Source: Deltaproteobacteria bacterium
GTDB lineage: Bacteria > Myxococcota > Myxococcia > SLRQ01
Direction: 5' to 3'
Length of the DNA: 6,845 nucleotides
Assembly: GCA_007128675.1 (NCBI GenBank)
Contig: SKWY01000481.1
Location: forward strand, 1 to 6,845
The notes under the pieces are model-generated. The model was given only the letters and a program-made list of their open reading frames with translations. It made no database searches and had not been told where the DNA came from. A program made the position numbers and the translations under genes. Position 1 is the first letter of the stretch. The number at the start of each line of letters is the position of its first letter. Positions 1 to 6,845 of this stretch are shown here, piece after piece.

Positions 1-743
1 AAGAGAGCGGGGAAGAAGACGCCAAGCCGCCATGCATACGGTTCCGTAAGATGCCCGACAGCAAAGAGGATGGCGGTGATCCAGAAGGCCGGCCCGATGA
101 CGACGCCAAGCCGGCGGCGCCCACGGCCGGCTTCGTCGAGGCCTTCTGAAAGGCGGCTATAGAGCCAGCCTCGATAGAAGAACTCCTCGGGCAACGCCAC
201 GACCAAGATGTGGACCAAGAGCATGTAGAGAAGGCCGTCTGGAAGCCGAAAGGCAGGATCGAACCCGGCACGGTAAGGAGAGATCCATCCCGCAAGGCCA
301 CCCGGCAGATGATCCAAGATCGAAACGAAACCGTAGAAGCCCAGGGCGAAAAGGGGGAAGACTATGGCCGCCAGACCGAGGCCAAGCGCCAAATCGCGAC
401 GCCACCTACGAAACGTCAGCCCATAGTCCGCAAGGTCCTCGCCGCGCTTCCAGATGAGCCATCCCGGAACGTAGAGAAACACGATGACCGCGACGGCCTT
501 GAGGTTCTCCGCCACGAACGGTACGAAAGGGCCTATCGCGTACCGGGCCAGCAAGAGCACGGCGAATGAGATGGCCCATATCCCGAGCCCCTCCAGAAGA
601 CGCGCTCTTCGCCAGTCTTCGGCGCGCGAGTATGGGGGAGCCGCGCCGGGTGGCTCGCCTGGAGGTGATTGGTCGAATGAGTTAGCGGTCATCAACGTCG
701 ATGAGCCCCCTTGCGATGAGCCGCTCCATGGAGCCGCGGACAT
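1..743 (-). CDS. CPBP-family (CAAX/Rce1-like) glutamic intramembrane protease, C-terminus off window
   Basis: This gene is read from bases 743 down to 3 as 247 codons without a stop, and it continues past the window edge. Numbered from ATG 743, the protein has a Pro/Ser-rich, probably cytoplasmic N-terminus (1-45). Hydrophobic segments lie near 52-78, 80-98, 117-143, 171-189 and 212-232. Motif 1 of the family is PEEFFYRG, with Glu186, Glu187 and Arg191. Motif 2, FxxxH, is F227-AVG-H231. The third motif (His or Asn) would lie off the window. Members are membrane-embedded endopeptidases related to eukaryotic Rce1; bacterial ones include bacteriocin-immunity proteins and sorting enzymes. The downstream core RLGVFFPAL resembles what I recall of myxosortases, but this is memory and not a search. 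The start is uncertain: ATG 743 directly follows the upstream TAG but has no good ribosome binding site, while ATG 692 (residue 18) has a G-run 13 bases upstream. It is probably the last of three co-transcribed genes seen here. Confidence 0.82.
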   Translation of the reverse strand, partial: MSAAPWSGSSQGGSSTLMTANSFDQSPPGEPPGAAPPYSRAEDWRRARLLEGLGIWAISFAVLLLARYAIGPFVPFVAENLKAVAVIVFLYVPGWLIWKRGEDLADYGLTFRRWRRDLALGLGLAAIVFPLFALGFYGFVSILDHLPGGLAGWISPYRAGFDPAFRLPDGLLYMLLVHILVVALPEEFFYRGWLYSRLSEGLDEAGRGRRRLGVVIGPAFWITAILFAVGHLTEPYAWRLGVFFPAL

Positions 744-746
744 CTA
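741..746 (-). other. Abutting stop and start codons (TAG then ATG)
   Basis: The lipoprotein's TAG (746-744) is followed with no gap by ATG (743-741), in the same reading frame, which opens the protease frame. This arrangement allows translational coupling by terminating ribosomes. If the true protease start is ATG 692, the intergenic gap is 51 bases instead. Confidence 0.6.
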
Positions 747-3428
747 GGGCATGCTAAAAGACCAAGCATCCGAGGAAAGAGTGCTCCGACGCTGGACCAG
801 GCTCGGATCGTGCGGCTGTTGATAGGCGAAGGAACCGCGCAAAACGTAGCCCGCAACATCCACTCGGACCTCGTCCCCCGACTCGAAAGCCAAGCTTAGG
901 TTCGGGAGCAATATCTCCGTGGCATCTCCAGGCAAAAACATCGTCGCTTTGGGAACAATCGCAGGCAGTCTCTGATGGCCCACGACACCCCTATCCACGC
1001 CCGAGAAAGAAACCACGATGAGATCGACAGGCTCCTGCAGGGTAAGCGGCAGGCTTTCTGGCAGCTCTCTCTCCGCGCCAGGCTCGGACAGACCTTTGGC
1101 CATCCCATGGGAGAGCGTGACGACGGGGGTCTCACTCGATGGATCCTCCACTGCGAACAGCACCTCGACCTCGAGACCATCGGGGTCGGCGGTTACTAGC
1201 GGCAAGGGACGATTGGGCTCCACATTCGCGGAGGCTCCCGGGACCAAACGGCCCAGACTGTCGGCCGCCTTGCCAAACTGGAAGAAGTAGGCGCCATCGG
1301 ATGCCCGCGGAAGCAGCCGCCGAAAAGCCAACGAGACTCCGCTATAGGTGAGCCCGGTGTATGGACCATCGAGCGGCGGCACGGCGAACACGTTTCGCTC
1401 GGACTCGCGACCGGGGGCACGGGAGAACCTGAACCCCACGACGGCATAGCCACCCGCCGATGCCAGGACATGACCGGCCGGTATGTCCATCAGGACCATG
1501 TCCAGTCCATAGGGCACATCGGTACCAGTATCCGATGGGACGTCCAGATCGACTATTTCTGGAGGATCACATCTTTGAAGAGCGCCTGGCTCGCCACAGA
1601 AGACCTCGAAGGGTGAGGTGGCGGGCATGCTCTCCACCACTCTCGGATCGGAAGGCGGAGGCTCCGGCACGACCTCGATGGTGGAGGCGGGAAATACTCG
1701 GAGCTGATCGAGATCCTGACAGTATCCCATATCGTCGCAGACCTCGGTGGTCTGCTGCGCCGAGCTATGGGACACCTCCTGGAAAGCGCTCAATGCATCT
1801 GGGCTCTCCAGCAAGGAAGAGATGTCGATCTCGCCGCCATCGGGAACATCGACCTCTAGGAAGCCCATGAACAGGGTCTCGAAGTCGATTGCGCCCAATA
1901 CGGAGGCGATCTCCGCGTTTATGGAGCCAACGCCGGAAGCTCCCATGAGCAGATTCAGGACCGAAAGAATATCCAAGGTCGCGACCCCGCCTATCACGTT
2001 GAAGACTCGAGAACCCGCTGGTGCATCGAGCTCGAACTGCGCGAAAGGAGCCGAGCTATCTCCAATCAGGCAAGGCCCGGGCTCGATGCCGAACTGACCC
2101 GACCAGTCGTTCAAGAACGGATCGTCGGTTGCCATGTTGCCGGGAATGGGCATGCCGGCGTGCGGAGAAGGAATGATGAAGTTGTTCACCTCGAGGTCGA
2201 CAAGGCTCGCGCGCGGAACAACGGGAGCCACTAGAACTATTCGGAACTGACCGCTGACCCTCGCTCCCTCCAATGTGCTGAACATCGGATAGAGTTCTGG
2301 AAGGCTGTCGAAGAGGCCCTCTCCAACGCATCCCCGAACCGTGCCGCTGCCACTAGTCTCGCTGGAAGGAGCGACAGGCTCGAGAAGAACCGTTGCTTCC
2401 GGACGATCTATGCCAGTCAAGAAGGTCGTTTTGTAGCGCGGCACAATCAGCGGCTCCGTCTCCGGATCGCCATCATGGTCGAAGCTGATGGTCTCGGAGG
2501 GTCCCTCGACTTTTATATCCACCGGCCCGGCAAGCTCTTCGTTCGTGAAGACGACGAGACCGTCACCATCGCTCGCGCCCGAGAGGCCGGCCGAGTTCTC
2601 ACCAAGAAGAGAGACCGAGGCTCCCTCGACAGGCTCGCCCGTCTCGGAGTCGACGACGGTCACCGCGATCTCGCCATCCAAACGTTCGACCTCGATCGCG
2701 TCCACGTTCAACGTGTCGTCGGCTGTCTCGCCTCTGCCATCATCCACCTGGACCATCAAACGATACCGTCCAGGGACATCGGGGACGAACCTCGCCTCTG
2801 GAGTATCCGAGCCGACGAGATCGTCAGCGGAGAACTCACTCTCTTCTGGCTGCTGAAACATTGACCACGAAAAGGTGAGTGGATCTCCGTCGGGATCGCT
2901 AGCCTCCGCCGACAGCGAAACCGTATCCCCAACCTCGACGAGAAGGTCCTCGCCAGCGTCCACTACTGGTGGCCTGTTTGGAGGAGGTTCCTCGACGGTG
3001 GCCGTCACCATCGACTCGGCGCTAATGAACTCCGAGCTTTCGAAAGGACCAACGGCGCATCTGAAGGTGAAGACGTAATCACCGGGCTCATCGGGGGAGA
3101 AGAAGGCATCGAATGCGTCGCGCCCCTCGATGTCGCCGGGCGTTAGGCTCGAGGCAACTGGCCAATCCACCATGTCCCAACGGTAGGTGAGCTGCGATCT
3201 GGCGGATGGATCGTCGTGGGTGCACTCTCCGTTGAGCACGACCACCTGGCCCCAAGGAACTACTAGGTCCTCTCCCGCGCTCGCCGTGGGCGGAGGCATC
3301 TCTTCCTCGGGCCCCGGGCAACCCGCAAGGGAAAAGCCCATCATGATCGGTGCAACGAGAAGGGACAAGAAGCGCGAAGCTGCCCGAGGCTTCCCCCACG
3401 CCATCGATACTCTTTCGACCTTGCTCAT
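744..3428 (-). CDS. Exported PKD-domain lipoprotein with carboxypeptidase-regulatory-like domain
   Basis: This 894-residue protein has no known enzymatic activity that I recognise. Residues 1-36 form a signal peptide with a basic start, a hydrophobic core and the lipobox LAGC, so Cys37 should be lipid-modified. Pro at +2 is not an inner-membrane retention signal, which suggests the outer membrane. Two PKD-like domains follow (about 47-146 and 152-245), the second with the typical DPDGDPLTFSW strand. A carboxypeptidase-regulatory-like Ig fold is at about 250-350, then a long region with LVAPV (399-403), PGN (429-431), a hydrophobic stretch (476-527), SHS (553-555) and RRSTLSSD (880-887). Eight further cysteines (69, 124, 367, 453, 564, 570, 611, 620) could form disulfides, as in an exported protein. 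ATG 3428 was chosen because GGAGG lies 8 bases upstream; the ATG at 3467 would add 13 residues before the signal peptide. The gene lies 69 bases after a probable paralogue and abuts the protease gene. A structural or ligand-binding surface role is inferred. Confidence 0.9.
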   Translation of the reverse strand: MSKVERVSMAWGKPRAASRFLSLLVAPIMMGFSLAGCPGPEEEMPPPTASAGEDLVVPWGQVVVLNGECTHDDPSARSQLTYRWDMVDWPVASSLTPGDIEGRDAFDAFFSPDEPGDYVFTFRCAVGPFESSEFISAESMVTATVEEPPPNRPPVVDAGEDLLVEVGDTVSLSAEASDPDGDPLTFSWSMFQQPEESEFSADDLVGSDTPEARFVPDVPGRYRLMVQVDDGRGETADDTLNVDAIEVERLDGEIAVTVVDSETGEPVEGASVSLLGENSAGLSGASDGDGLVVFTNEELAGPVDIKVEGPSETISFDHDGDPETEPLIVPRYKTTFLTGIDRPEATVLLEPVAPSSETSGSGTVRGCVGEGLFDSLPELYPMFSTLEGARVSGQFRIVLVAPVVPRASLVDLEVNNFIIPSPHAGMPIPGNMATDDPFLNDWSGQFGIEPGPCLIGDSSAPFAQFELDAPAGSRVFNVIGGVATLDILSVLNLLMGASGVGSINAEIASVLGAIDFETLFMGFLEVDVPDGGEIDISSLLESPDALSAFQEVSHSSAQQTTEVCDDMGYCQDLDQLRVFPASTIEVVPEPPPSDPRVVESMPATSPFEVFCGEPGALQRCDPPEIVDLDVPSDTGTDVPYGLDMVLMDIPAGHVLASAGGYAVVGFRFSRAPGRESERNVFAVPPLDGPYTGLTYSGVSLAFRRLLPRASDGAYFFQFGKAADSLGRLVPGASANVEPNRPLPLVTADPDGLEVEVLFAVEDPSSETPVVTLSHGMAKGLSEPGAERELPESLPLTLQEPVDLIVVSFSGVDRGVVGHQRLPAIVPKATMFLPGDATEILLPNLSLAFESGDEVRVDVAGYVLRGSFAYQQPHDPSLVQRRSTLSSDAWSFSMP
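2694..3290 (-). repeat. Tandem PKD-like domains in the lipoprotein
   Basis: Two units of about 95-100 residues each begin with a Pro-rich linker and an AGEDL motif (SAGEDLVV and DAGEDLLV). Each then has a strand with Trp (YRWDM; FSWSM) and a closing PGDYVF or PGRYRL motif before the last strands. The first unit has an extra cysteine pair (Cys69 and Cys124 of the lipoprotein). PKD modules are beta-sandwich folds common in surface proteins and mediate protein or glycan contacts. Confidence 0.8.
3321..3428 (-). other. Lipoprotein signal peptide (SPII) of the PKD lipoprotein
   Basis: The 36 codons from ATG 3428 encode a basic N-terminus (Lys, Arg), a hydrophobic core with FLSLLVAPIMMGFS and the lipobox LAG before Cys (codon 3318-3320). 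The mature protein would begin Cys-Pro-Gly-Pro, followed by an acidic linker into the first PKD domain. This matches recognition by Lgt and signal peptidase II. Confidence 0.88.
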
Positions 3429-3436
3429 AAACTCGG

Positions 3437-3441
3437 CCTCC
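3437..3441 (-). promoter_or_regulatory. Ribosome binding site GGAGG that decides the lipoprotein start
   Basis: The minus strand reads GGAGG at these bases, 8 bases before ATG 3428. Upstream ATG codons at 3443 (overlapping this site) and 3467 lack such a site, and starting at either would push the signal peptide inward. The site therefore favours 3428. Confidence 0.8.
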
Positions 3442-3448
3442 ATTCGAT

Positions 3449-3465
3449 GAGCGCGACTAGCGCTC
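3449..3465. repeat. Small inverted repeat between the two large genes
   Basis: GAGCGC and GCGCTC form a perfect 6-base stem around a 5-base loop in the 69-base gap between the stop at 3498 and the start at 3428. No T-run follows on the minus strand, so it is not a standard intrinsic terminator. It could be a processing or stability hairpin, or chance. Confidence 0.35.
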
Positions 3466-3497
3466 ACTAGCTTTCATCGTGTTTCTGTCTATCCGAA

Positions 3498-6400
3498 TCA
3501 AGGTAAGCTCGATGTGCGCCCGGCCACGTGCGTGAGCCAATCGACCTCCCTGCCCAGGATGTGACGATCGAGATCGAAGGCTTCTGGATCGTCGAGCAGG
3601 CCCAGGTAAGGCAGCGCAAGCGCCCAGCGGATCGCCTGATCGCCGTTCTCCGGCATCAAATAGCCTCCATCGGCGGAGCGGGGTGCCCAATCGGGCAGAT
3701 CGGGCAACTCGAAGCCTTCCGAGTCGCCTGGCGCATACACAATCCAGAATGGCTCGCTGTGGCGTTTCCAGTCGCCGCGAGGACGATCGCGCCGGAGAAC
3801 CGACCGAGAAAGCGCATAGGAATCAGGGCTGATGCCCTCGCGCACGGCACCCGACCAGCTGAAGTCACGCCCCTGTACCGTCACCTCGGGGAAATCGAAC
3901 ATCGTCTCGAAGCTGCGGTCCTCATCTCTGCCCTCGGTCACACGGTCGGTCTCGATCGAGAAGCCGCCGCCACCGCCCGCCTCGAGCGAAAGCCCCATGG
4001 CGAGATCTCGTTTGCCCGCGAAGACTCCCGTGTCCTCGTGGGTAGTGAGGTTCGTCGAGAAGCCGGTCGAGTCCGATTCTATGTCCATGCCCTGGATCAT
4101 CAAGCGACCGAGCCCATCCAGTCCGTCGAGATCGGACACGGAAAGCAGGTAGAGCTCACCTAGCGGGGCGTTGGAGATGGTCGCCTGCATGGTTGAAGTA
4201 AGCGAGTGGCTAAGCTCCAAGGTGTGCCCCGAGGAATCGGCATCCCTGCCGACGTTCTCTTCGAGGACAACGGCCTGGAAGGTAAAAAGGGCAAGGACAT
4301 CGGCCATGGTTGCATCGTCACCCAGATCAGCCAAATCGGCGCCGGGCGCCGTGGCATGAAGCGCGAAGAGGTCGGTCGGCTCCAGCGAAAGATAAGGTCG
4401 AAGAGCCCAGGGGTCTATGCCGCTGACCACCTCGCACCGGCATCCAAAAAGGGAGAACACGCACTGGTCCAGAATATGAATGTTGCCCGGCGCATCCAGC
4501 GCCGTATCACAGCTGCTACCATGGAGCACCACGGTGATTTCGTCCTCGAAGAGGCTGCCCAGCTCAAATGAAAGCAGGAATTCGAGATCGATAACGGGAC
4601 TGACAAGGCCAATCCCCAGCACACTGTTTCCGCCCGGGTAGCTCGCCCCGGTCACATCACCAGTGATCTCCACCTCATCCATAGGCGGGCTCGTGATCGG
4701 CAGCTCCAAGACTACATCGGAGGCGCCGACCGACACCAAGGAGACGTAAGCGCGGTCCTCGGCCCCCGCGGTGATAATATCCGCCGCCGTGAGCGAAAGG
4801 CCCGCATCGAAGAAGACCGCGTAGCCATCGGAGTCGGTTGCGGCCGTGTTGAACGAGTCCCCTGGCTCACCGGCGAGGGAGGTCTCGATGGTCGAGTGCA
4901 GACCGAAGGGGTCCTCCTCGGAGCCCACCATCACGAAGGCCCCCTCTATCGGGTTGCCGTCCTCGTCTATCGTGCGCACACGAAGGTTACCGGCCTGCGG
5001 GCTGCATCCACCGGTCTCGGCGATATCTCCAAGGACAGGGTCTTCGTACACAATCGTCACCGATTGCTCGAGAGAGACGGTCTGGCCACAGCCGCTCGCC
5101 TGAACCGATATCGTGCTGGAGATGCCGGCCTGCGGCGCAAAGAGAGTTCGGTAGTAGGTTCCCGGCTCGGCAACCGACTCCGTGACCTCGTCCTCCACCC
5201 AGTCGACCTGGGTGCCGTCGACGTCGAAAGTCACCTCCGCACCCTCGAAGGGCATGCCAAGTTCGTCTCGCAGATCCACGAGAACGACCGCCAGGCCTCC
5301 GGCCCCGGCCGTAAGACAAGTAGCGGTCGAGAGTACCAGTGAGTCGGCGTCGGGCGCCCGATCGAAGGTGGCACAAGTCGCGTCGGGCTCGCAAACGTTG
5401 ATCGTGCAGGGGTTGCCGTCATCGCAATCCTCATCGACCAAACAGCCGCAGCCTACACAAACGCCGCCGTCACAAACGCCGACGCAGCCACCTACCTCGC
5501 AGGGCTCTCCATCGGCGGCATCGTAGTCCTGGACGCAGCCGCCCGAGTCCGGATCGCAGATCCCCACGCTGCAGTCGTAACCGTCGTCACAAAGAGAGTC
5601 GTCGGGATCGTTGGTGCAGGAGGCGGTGTCCTCGTGGCAGGCATCAATCGTGCACTCGATACCATCATCGCAAGGATCATCGCCGGGAATGCAGACGCCA
5701 TCGAGGCAGGTAGCGTCTCCGTTGCAGAAGAGGTGCTCGTCGCAAGGAGTCCCATCGGGAGCCTGGAAGCTCGCGTCGCATCGGCCGACGGCGCCGCCTC
5801 CCGCGAAGGTGAGCGAGGGATCGTCCCAGTCCGCGGTGGCGTAAGGAGTGAAACCAGCGTCCGTGCCCGGATCGAGCCCCATATCGGTAGTCAGGACGAT
5901 GCCATCCACCCCGCACCGACTTCGACCGGTCGTTCCGGTGCATGTCAGGGTGATCTCGTGGGTACCGGACGAAAGAACCACAGAGTCCGAGACGGCGCTC
6001 CAGGACATGACGTCCTCATCCCCATCCTCCGCCACACTGCCCACGGAGGTACCATTTACGAGAACCTCGAGGGTTGGATTCGCAGGAGCTCCGCCACCCG
6101 ACCGGACCCTGCCGCTTGCCAGCCAGAGCCTGAAGGTTGCCTCCGGCCCCGACGTTTCCACTGGGATCACCAGAGCCGAGGCGTTGTTCGCGCTGACGTA
6201 CAGCTCATCTTGGTTGGCGAAGTCGTTTCCGCCCGAGACCGTCCAGTCGCCGGTCTCGACCGGCGCGAACGAAAGGCTGGAGAGGCTGACCTGCTCCCCC
6301 TCGCCTGTTCCGCCCACGCACCTTGGAGCATCGCAATCTCCAGCTTCACATAGTAGCTCGCACTCCTCGTCCGAGGTGCACTCGGGCGCCAAGGCAGAAC

Positions 6401-6845
6401 CGTCACAGAGTCCCGACACGATGCTCTGGGTCTGGCTATCACCGGTCAGGTCGGGAGCGGAGATCGTGATGGCCGGGCTTCCAAGCTCCCCATCGGAGAA
6501 CCAGAAGGTCCCGGTCGAGCCCCCATCGGGCACGAGCACGTGATCGACTGGCACCTGACATGAGTCATCGGCCCATAGCTCTAGCGTAGCCGAGTCGACG
6601 ACGCCCAGGTCCACCGTCAGATCTCCATCCACGGACGCAACCTCGCCGTAAGCATCCATGGTCTCGAAGATCACGGGATCCGAACAAGAGCCCGCGGCGA
6701 CTGTCTGAGCGGCGCTCGCAAAAACAAGCGCTGCAACCTGACCCATCTCATCCGCGAGAATCGTCACCACCTGGGAGACGGGATCGAGATCATCGATAGA
6801 GGCTGTCACCGTGGGCTCCCCCGCGGACGAATCCCGGATGTAGAA
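3498..6845 (-). CDS. Giant exported multidomain protein (Ig-like, Cys-rich, regulatory-like), N-terminus off window
   Basis: The open frame reaches the window edge without a stop, so the 1115 residues seen are the C-terminal part. The GTG at 6809 is most likely internal, because the 12 codons before it already match a domain repeat. Numbered from the edge, the order is: end of one beta-sandwich repeat and a full second one (1-129, Cys54 and Cys96); a short Cys cluster (147-176); a jelly-roll, carbohydrate-binding-like domain (184-322); a Cys-rich block with three CDDG units (356-491, 23 Cys); an Ig-like domain resembling Big-1/invasin (500-600); a carboxypeptidase-regulatory-like domain (612-717); a long region with LVSPV (747-751), PGN (786-788) and SHS (879-881); and a Pro- and aromatic-rich tail (1023-1115) ending at TGA. 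There is no C-terminal membrane anchor or sorting signal. Many cysteines and Ig folds indicate export. An adhesin or surface-scaffold role is inferred, and no catalytic motif was recognised. Confidence 0.88.
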   Translation of the reverse strand, partial: FYIRDSSAGEPTVTASIDDLDPVSQVVTILADEMGQVAALVFASAAQTVAAGSCSDPVIFETMDAYGEVASVDGDLTVDLGVVDSATLELWADDSCQVPVDHVLVPDGGSTGTFWFSDGELGSPAITISAPDLTGDSQTQSIVSGLCDGSALAPECTSDEECELLCEAGDCDAPRCVGGTGEGEQVSLSSLSFAPVETGDWTVSGGNDFANQDELYVSANNASALVIPVETSGPEATFRLWLASGRVRSGGGAPANPTLEVLVNGTSVGSVAEDGDEDVMSWSAVSDSVVLSSGTHEITLTCTGTTGRSRCGVDGIVLTTDMGLDPGTDAGFTPYATADWDDPSLTFAGGGAVGRCDASFQAPDGTPCDEHLFCNGDATCLDGVCIPGDDPCDDGIECTIDACHEDTASCTNDPDDSLCDDGYDCSVGICDPDSGGCVQDYDAADGEPCEVGGCVGVCDGGVCVGCGCLVDEDCDDGNPCTINVCEPDATCATFDRAPDADSLVLSTATCLTAGAGGLAVVLVDLRDELGMPFEGAEVTFDVDGTQVDWVEDEVTESVAEPGTYYRTLFAPQAGISSTISVQASGCGQTVSLEQSVTIVYEDPVLGDIAETGGCSPQAGNLRVRTIDEDGNPIEGAFVMVGSEEDPFGLHSTIETSLAGEPGDSFNTAATDSDGYAVFFDAGLSLTAADIITAGAEDRAYVSLVSVGASDVVLELPITSPPMDEVEITGDVTGASYPGGNSVLGIGLVSPVIDLEFLLSFELGSLFEDEITVVLHGSSCDTALDAPGNIHILDQCVFSLFGCRCEVVSGIDPWALRPYLSLEPTDLFALHATAPGADLADLGDDATMADVLALFTFQAVVLEENVGRDADSSGHTLELSHSLTSTMQATISNAPLGELYLLSVSDLDGLDGLGRLMIQGMDIESDSTGFSTNLTTHEDTGVFAGKRDLAMGLSLEAGGGGGFSIETDRVTEGRDEDRSFETMFDFPEVTVQGRDFSWSGAVREGISPDSYALSRSVLRRDRPRGDWKRHSEPFWIVYAPGDSEGFELPDLPDWAPRSADGGYLMPENGDQAIRWALALPYLGLLDDPEAFDLDRHILGREVDWLTHVAGRTSSLP
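5373..5780 (-). repeat. Cysteine-rich CDDG repeat block
   Basis: The block has 23 cysteines in 136 residues. Three units share the pattern CDDG-x-x-C-(T/S)-x-x-x-C: CDDGIECTIDAC, CDDGYDCSVGIC and CDDGNPCTINVC, beginning near bases 5672, 5591 and 5426. A more diverged Cys-rich unit precedes the first and a Gly/Cys-rich insert precedes the third. This type of disulfide-rich repeat is frequent in exported proteins of Myxococcota and implies folding in an oxidising compartment. Its ligand is unknown. Confidence 0.8.
5880..6296 (-). other. Jelly-roll, carbohydrate-binding-like domain coding segment
   Basis: About 139 residues between the N-terminal repeats and the Cys-rich block show alternating beta strands with the elements FRLWLASG, LEVLVNG and SGTHEITLTCTG, closing with CGVDGIVLT. 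The order 'property of the whole body, named parameter, G-T-H-x-I-T-L, then D-G-I/V' is typical of CBM6-like and related lectin-like jelly rolls. A cysteine pair (in LTCTG and RCGVD) could staple the last strands. Glycan binding is an inference; the exact family was not identified. Confidence 0.5.
6459..6845 (-). repeat. Tandem beta-sandwich repeats at the visible N-terminus of the giant protein
   Basis: The first 16 residues at the window edge, beginning FYIRDSSAGEPT, line up with a second copy 113 residues later, beginning FWFSDGELGSPA. Both have F, D, G, P and a closing T-x-S at equal spacing. The full unit also has a Gly-x-Cys entry and a second cysteine before the last strands, as in repeat arrays I associate with large myxobacterial surface proteins. 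More copies probably lie upstream of the window. Confidence 0.6.

Noticed and set aside
682..729. A 15-codon minus-strand frame (MERLIARGLIDVDDR) overlapping the second possible protease start
   Set aside because: It reads like coding sequence but has no ribosome binding site, is closed by a stop shortly upstream, and is too short to support as a gene or a remnant.
210..747. Overlapping plus-strand open frames across the first 750 bases
   Set aside because: They oppose the intramembrane protease, which has hydrophobic segments and two family motifs. The plus-strand products are hydrophilic and unrecognisable.
744..800. MYXO-CTERM or other C-terminal sorting signal on the lipoprotein (and on the giant protein at 3498-3560)
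   Set aside because: Neither C-terminus has the Cys motif, hydrophobic helix and Arg cluster of such signals.
3457..3477. Six-codon leader-like frame (MKASER) in the intercistronic gap
   Set aside because: It has no ribosome binding site and no attenuator-like structure with a terminator, so it is most likely chance.
3429..3505. Possible promoter in the gap (TTGATT on the minus strand near the giant gene's stop)
   Set aside because: No acceptable -10 element lies at the right spacing, so I do not call a promoter.
5634..6353. Long plus-strand open frames (also 3528-4163 and 5848-6543)
   Set aside because: They lie opposite the giant protein's coding strand, whose domains are clearly recognisable. 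Their products are low in complexity or Arg-rich with no recognisable domain, as expected for antisense frames of GC-rich genes.

Overview
The window looks like a piece of a Myxococcota (former Deltaproteobacteria) chromosome. This is inferred from style: GC-rich DNA (about 60% by eye), and long exported proteins rich in Asp and Glu built from PKD, Ig-like, carboxypeptidase-regulatory-like and Cys-rich 'CDDG' modules, a mix common in myxobacteria, Bradymonadales and related marine lineages. The order cannot be settled from the sequence.

All supported coding lies on the minus strand, so transcription runs from high to low coordinates. First comes the C-terminal 1115 residues of a giant exported multidomain protein (3498-6845; its start is outside the window). 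After a 69-base gap with a clear ribosome binding site and a small inverted repeat comes an 894-residue lipoprotein with two PKD domains (744-3428). Its TAG stop is directly followed, in the same frame, by the ATG of a CPBP-type (CAAX/Rce1-like) glutamic intramembrane protease, whose C-terminus runs off the window at base 1. The tight spacing suggests one operon. No RNA gene, mobile element, CRISPR array, promoter or terminator was found, and no gene-free stretch exceeds 300 bases.

The two large proteins look like divergent paralogues. Both carry a carboxypeptidase-regulatory-like domain followed by a long region with the same landmarks in the same order (LVxPV, PGN, SHS, then an RS.L segment near the end). 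They are probably cell-surface or periplasmic proteins; one is anchored by a lipid, and the anchoring of the other is unknown. The protease has a core resembling the recently described myxosortases, which process MYXO-CTERM proteins, but neither neighbour ends in such a signal. A functional link is therefore only a hypothesis. Most of the window reads as typical myxobacterial-type surface-protein content; the protease and the paralogous domain pair deserve the closest look.
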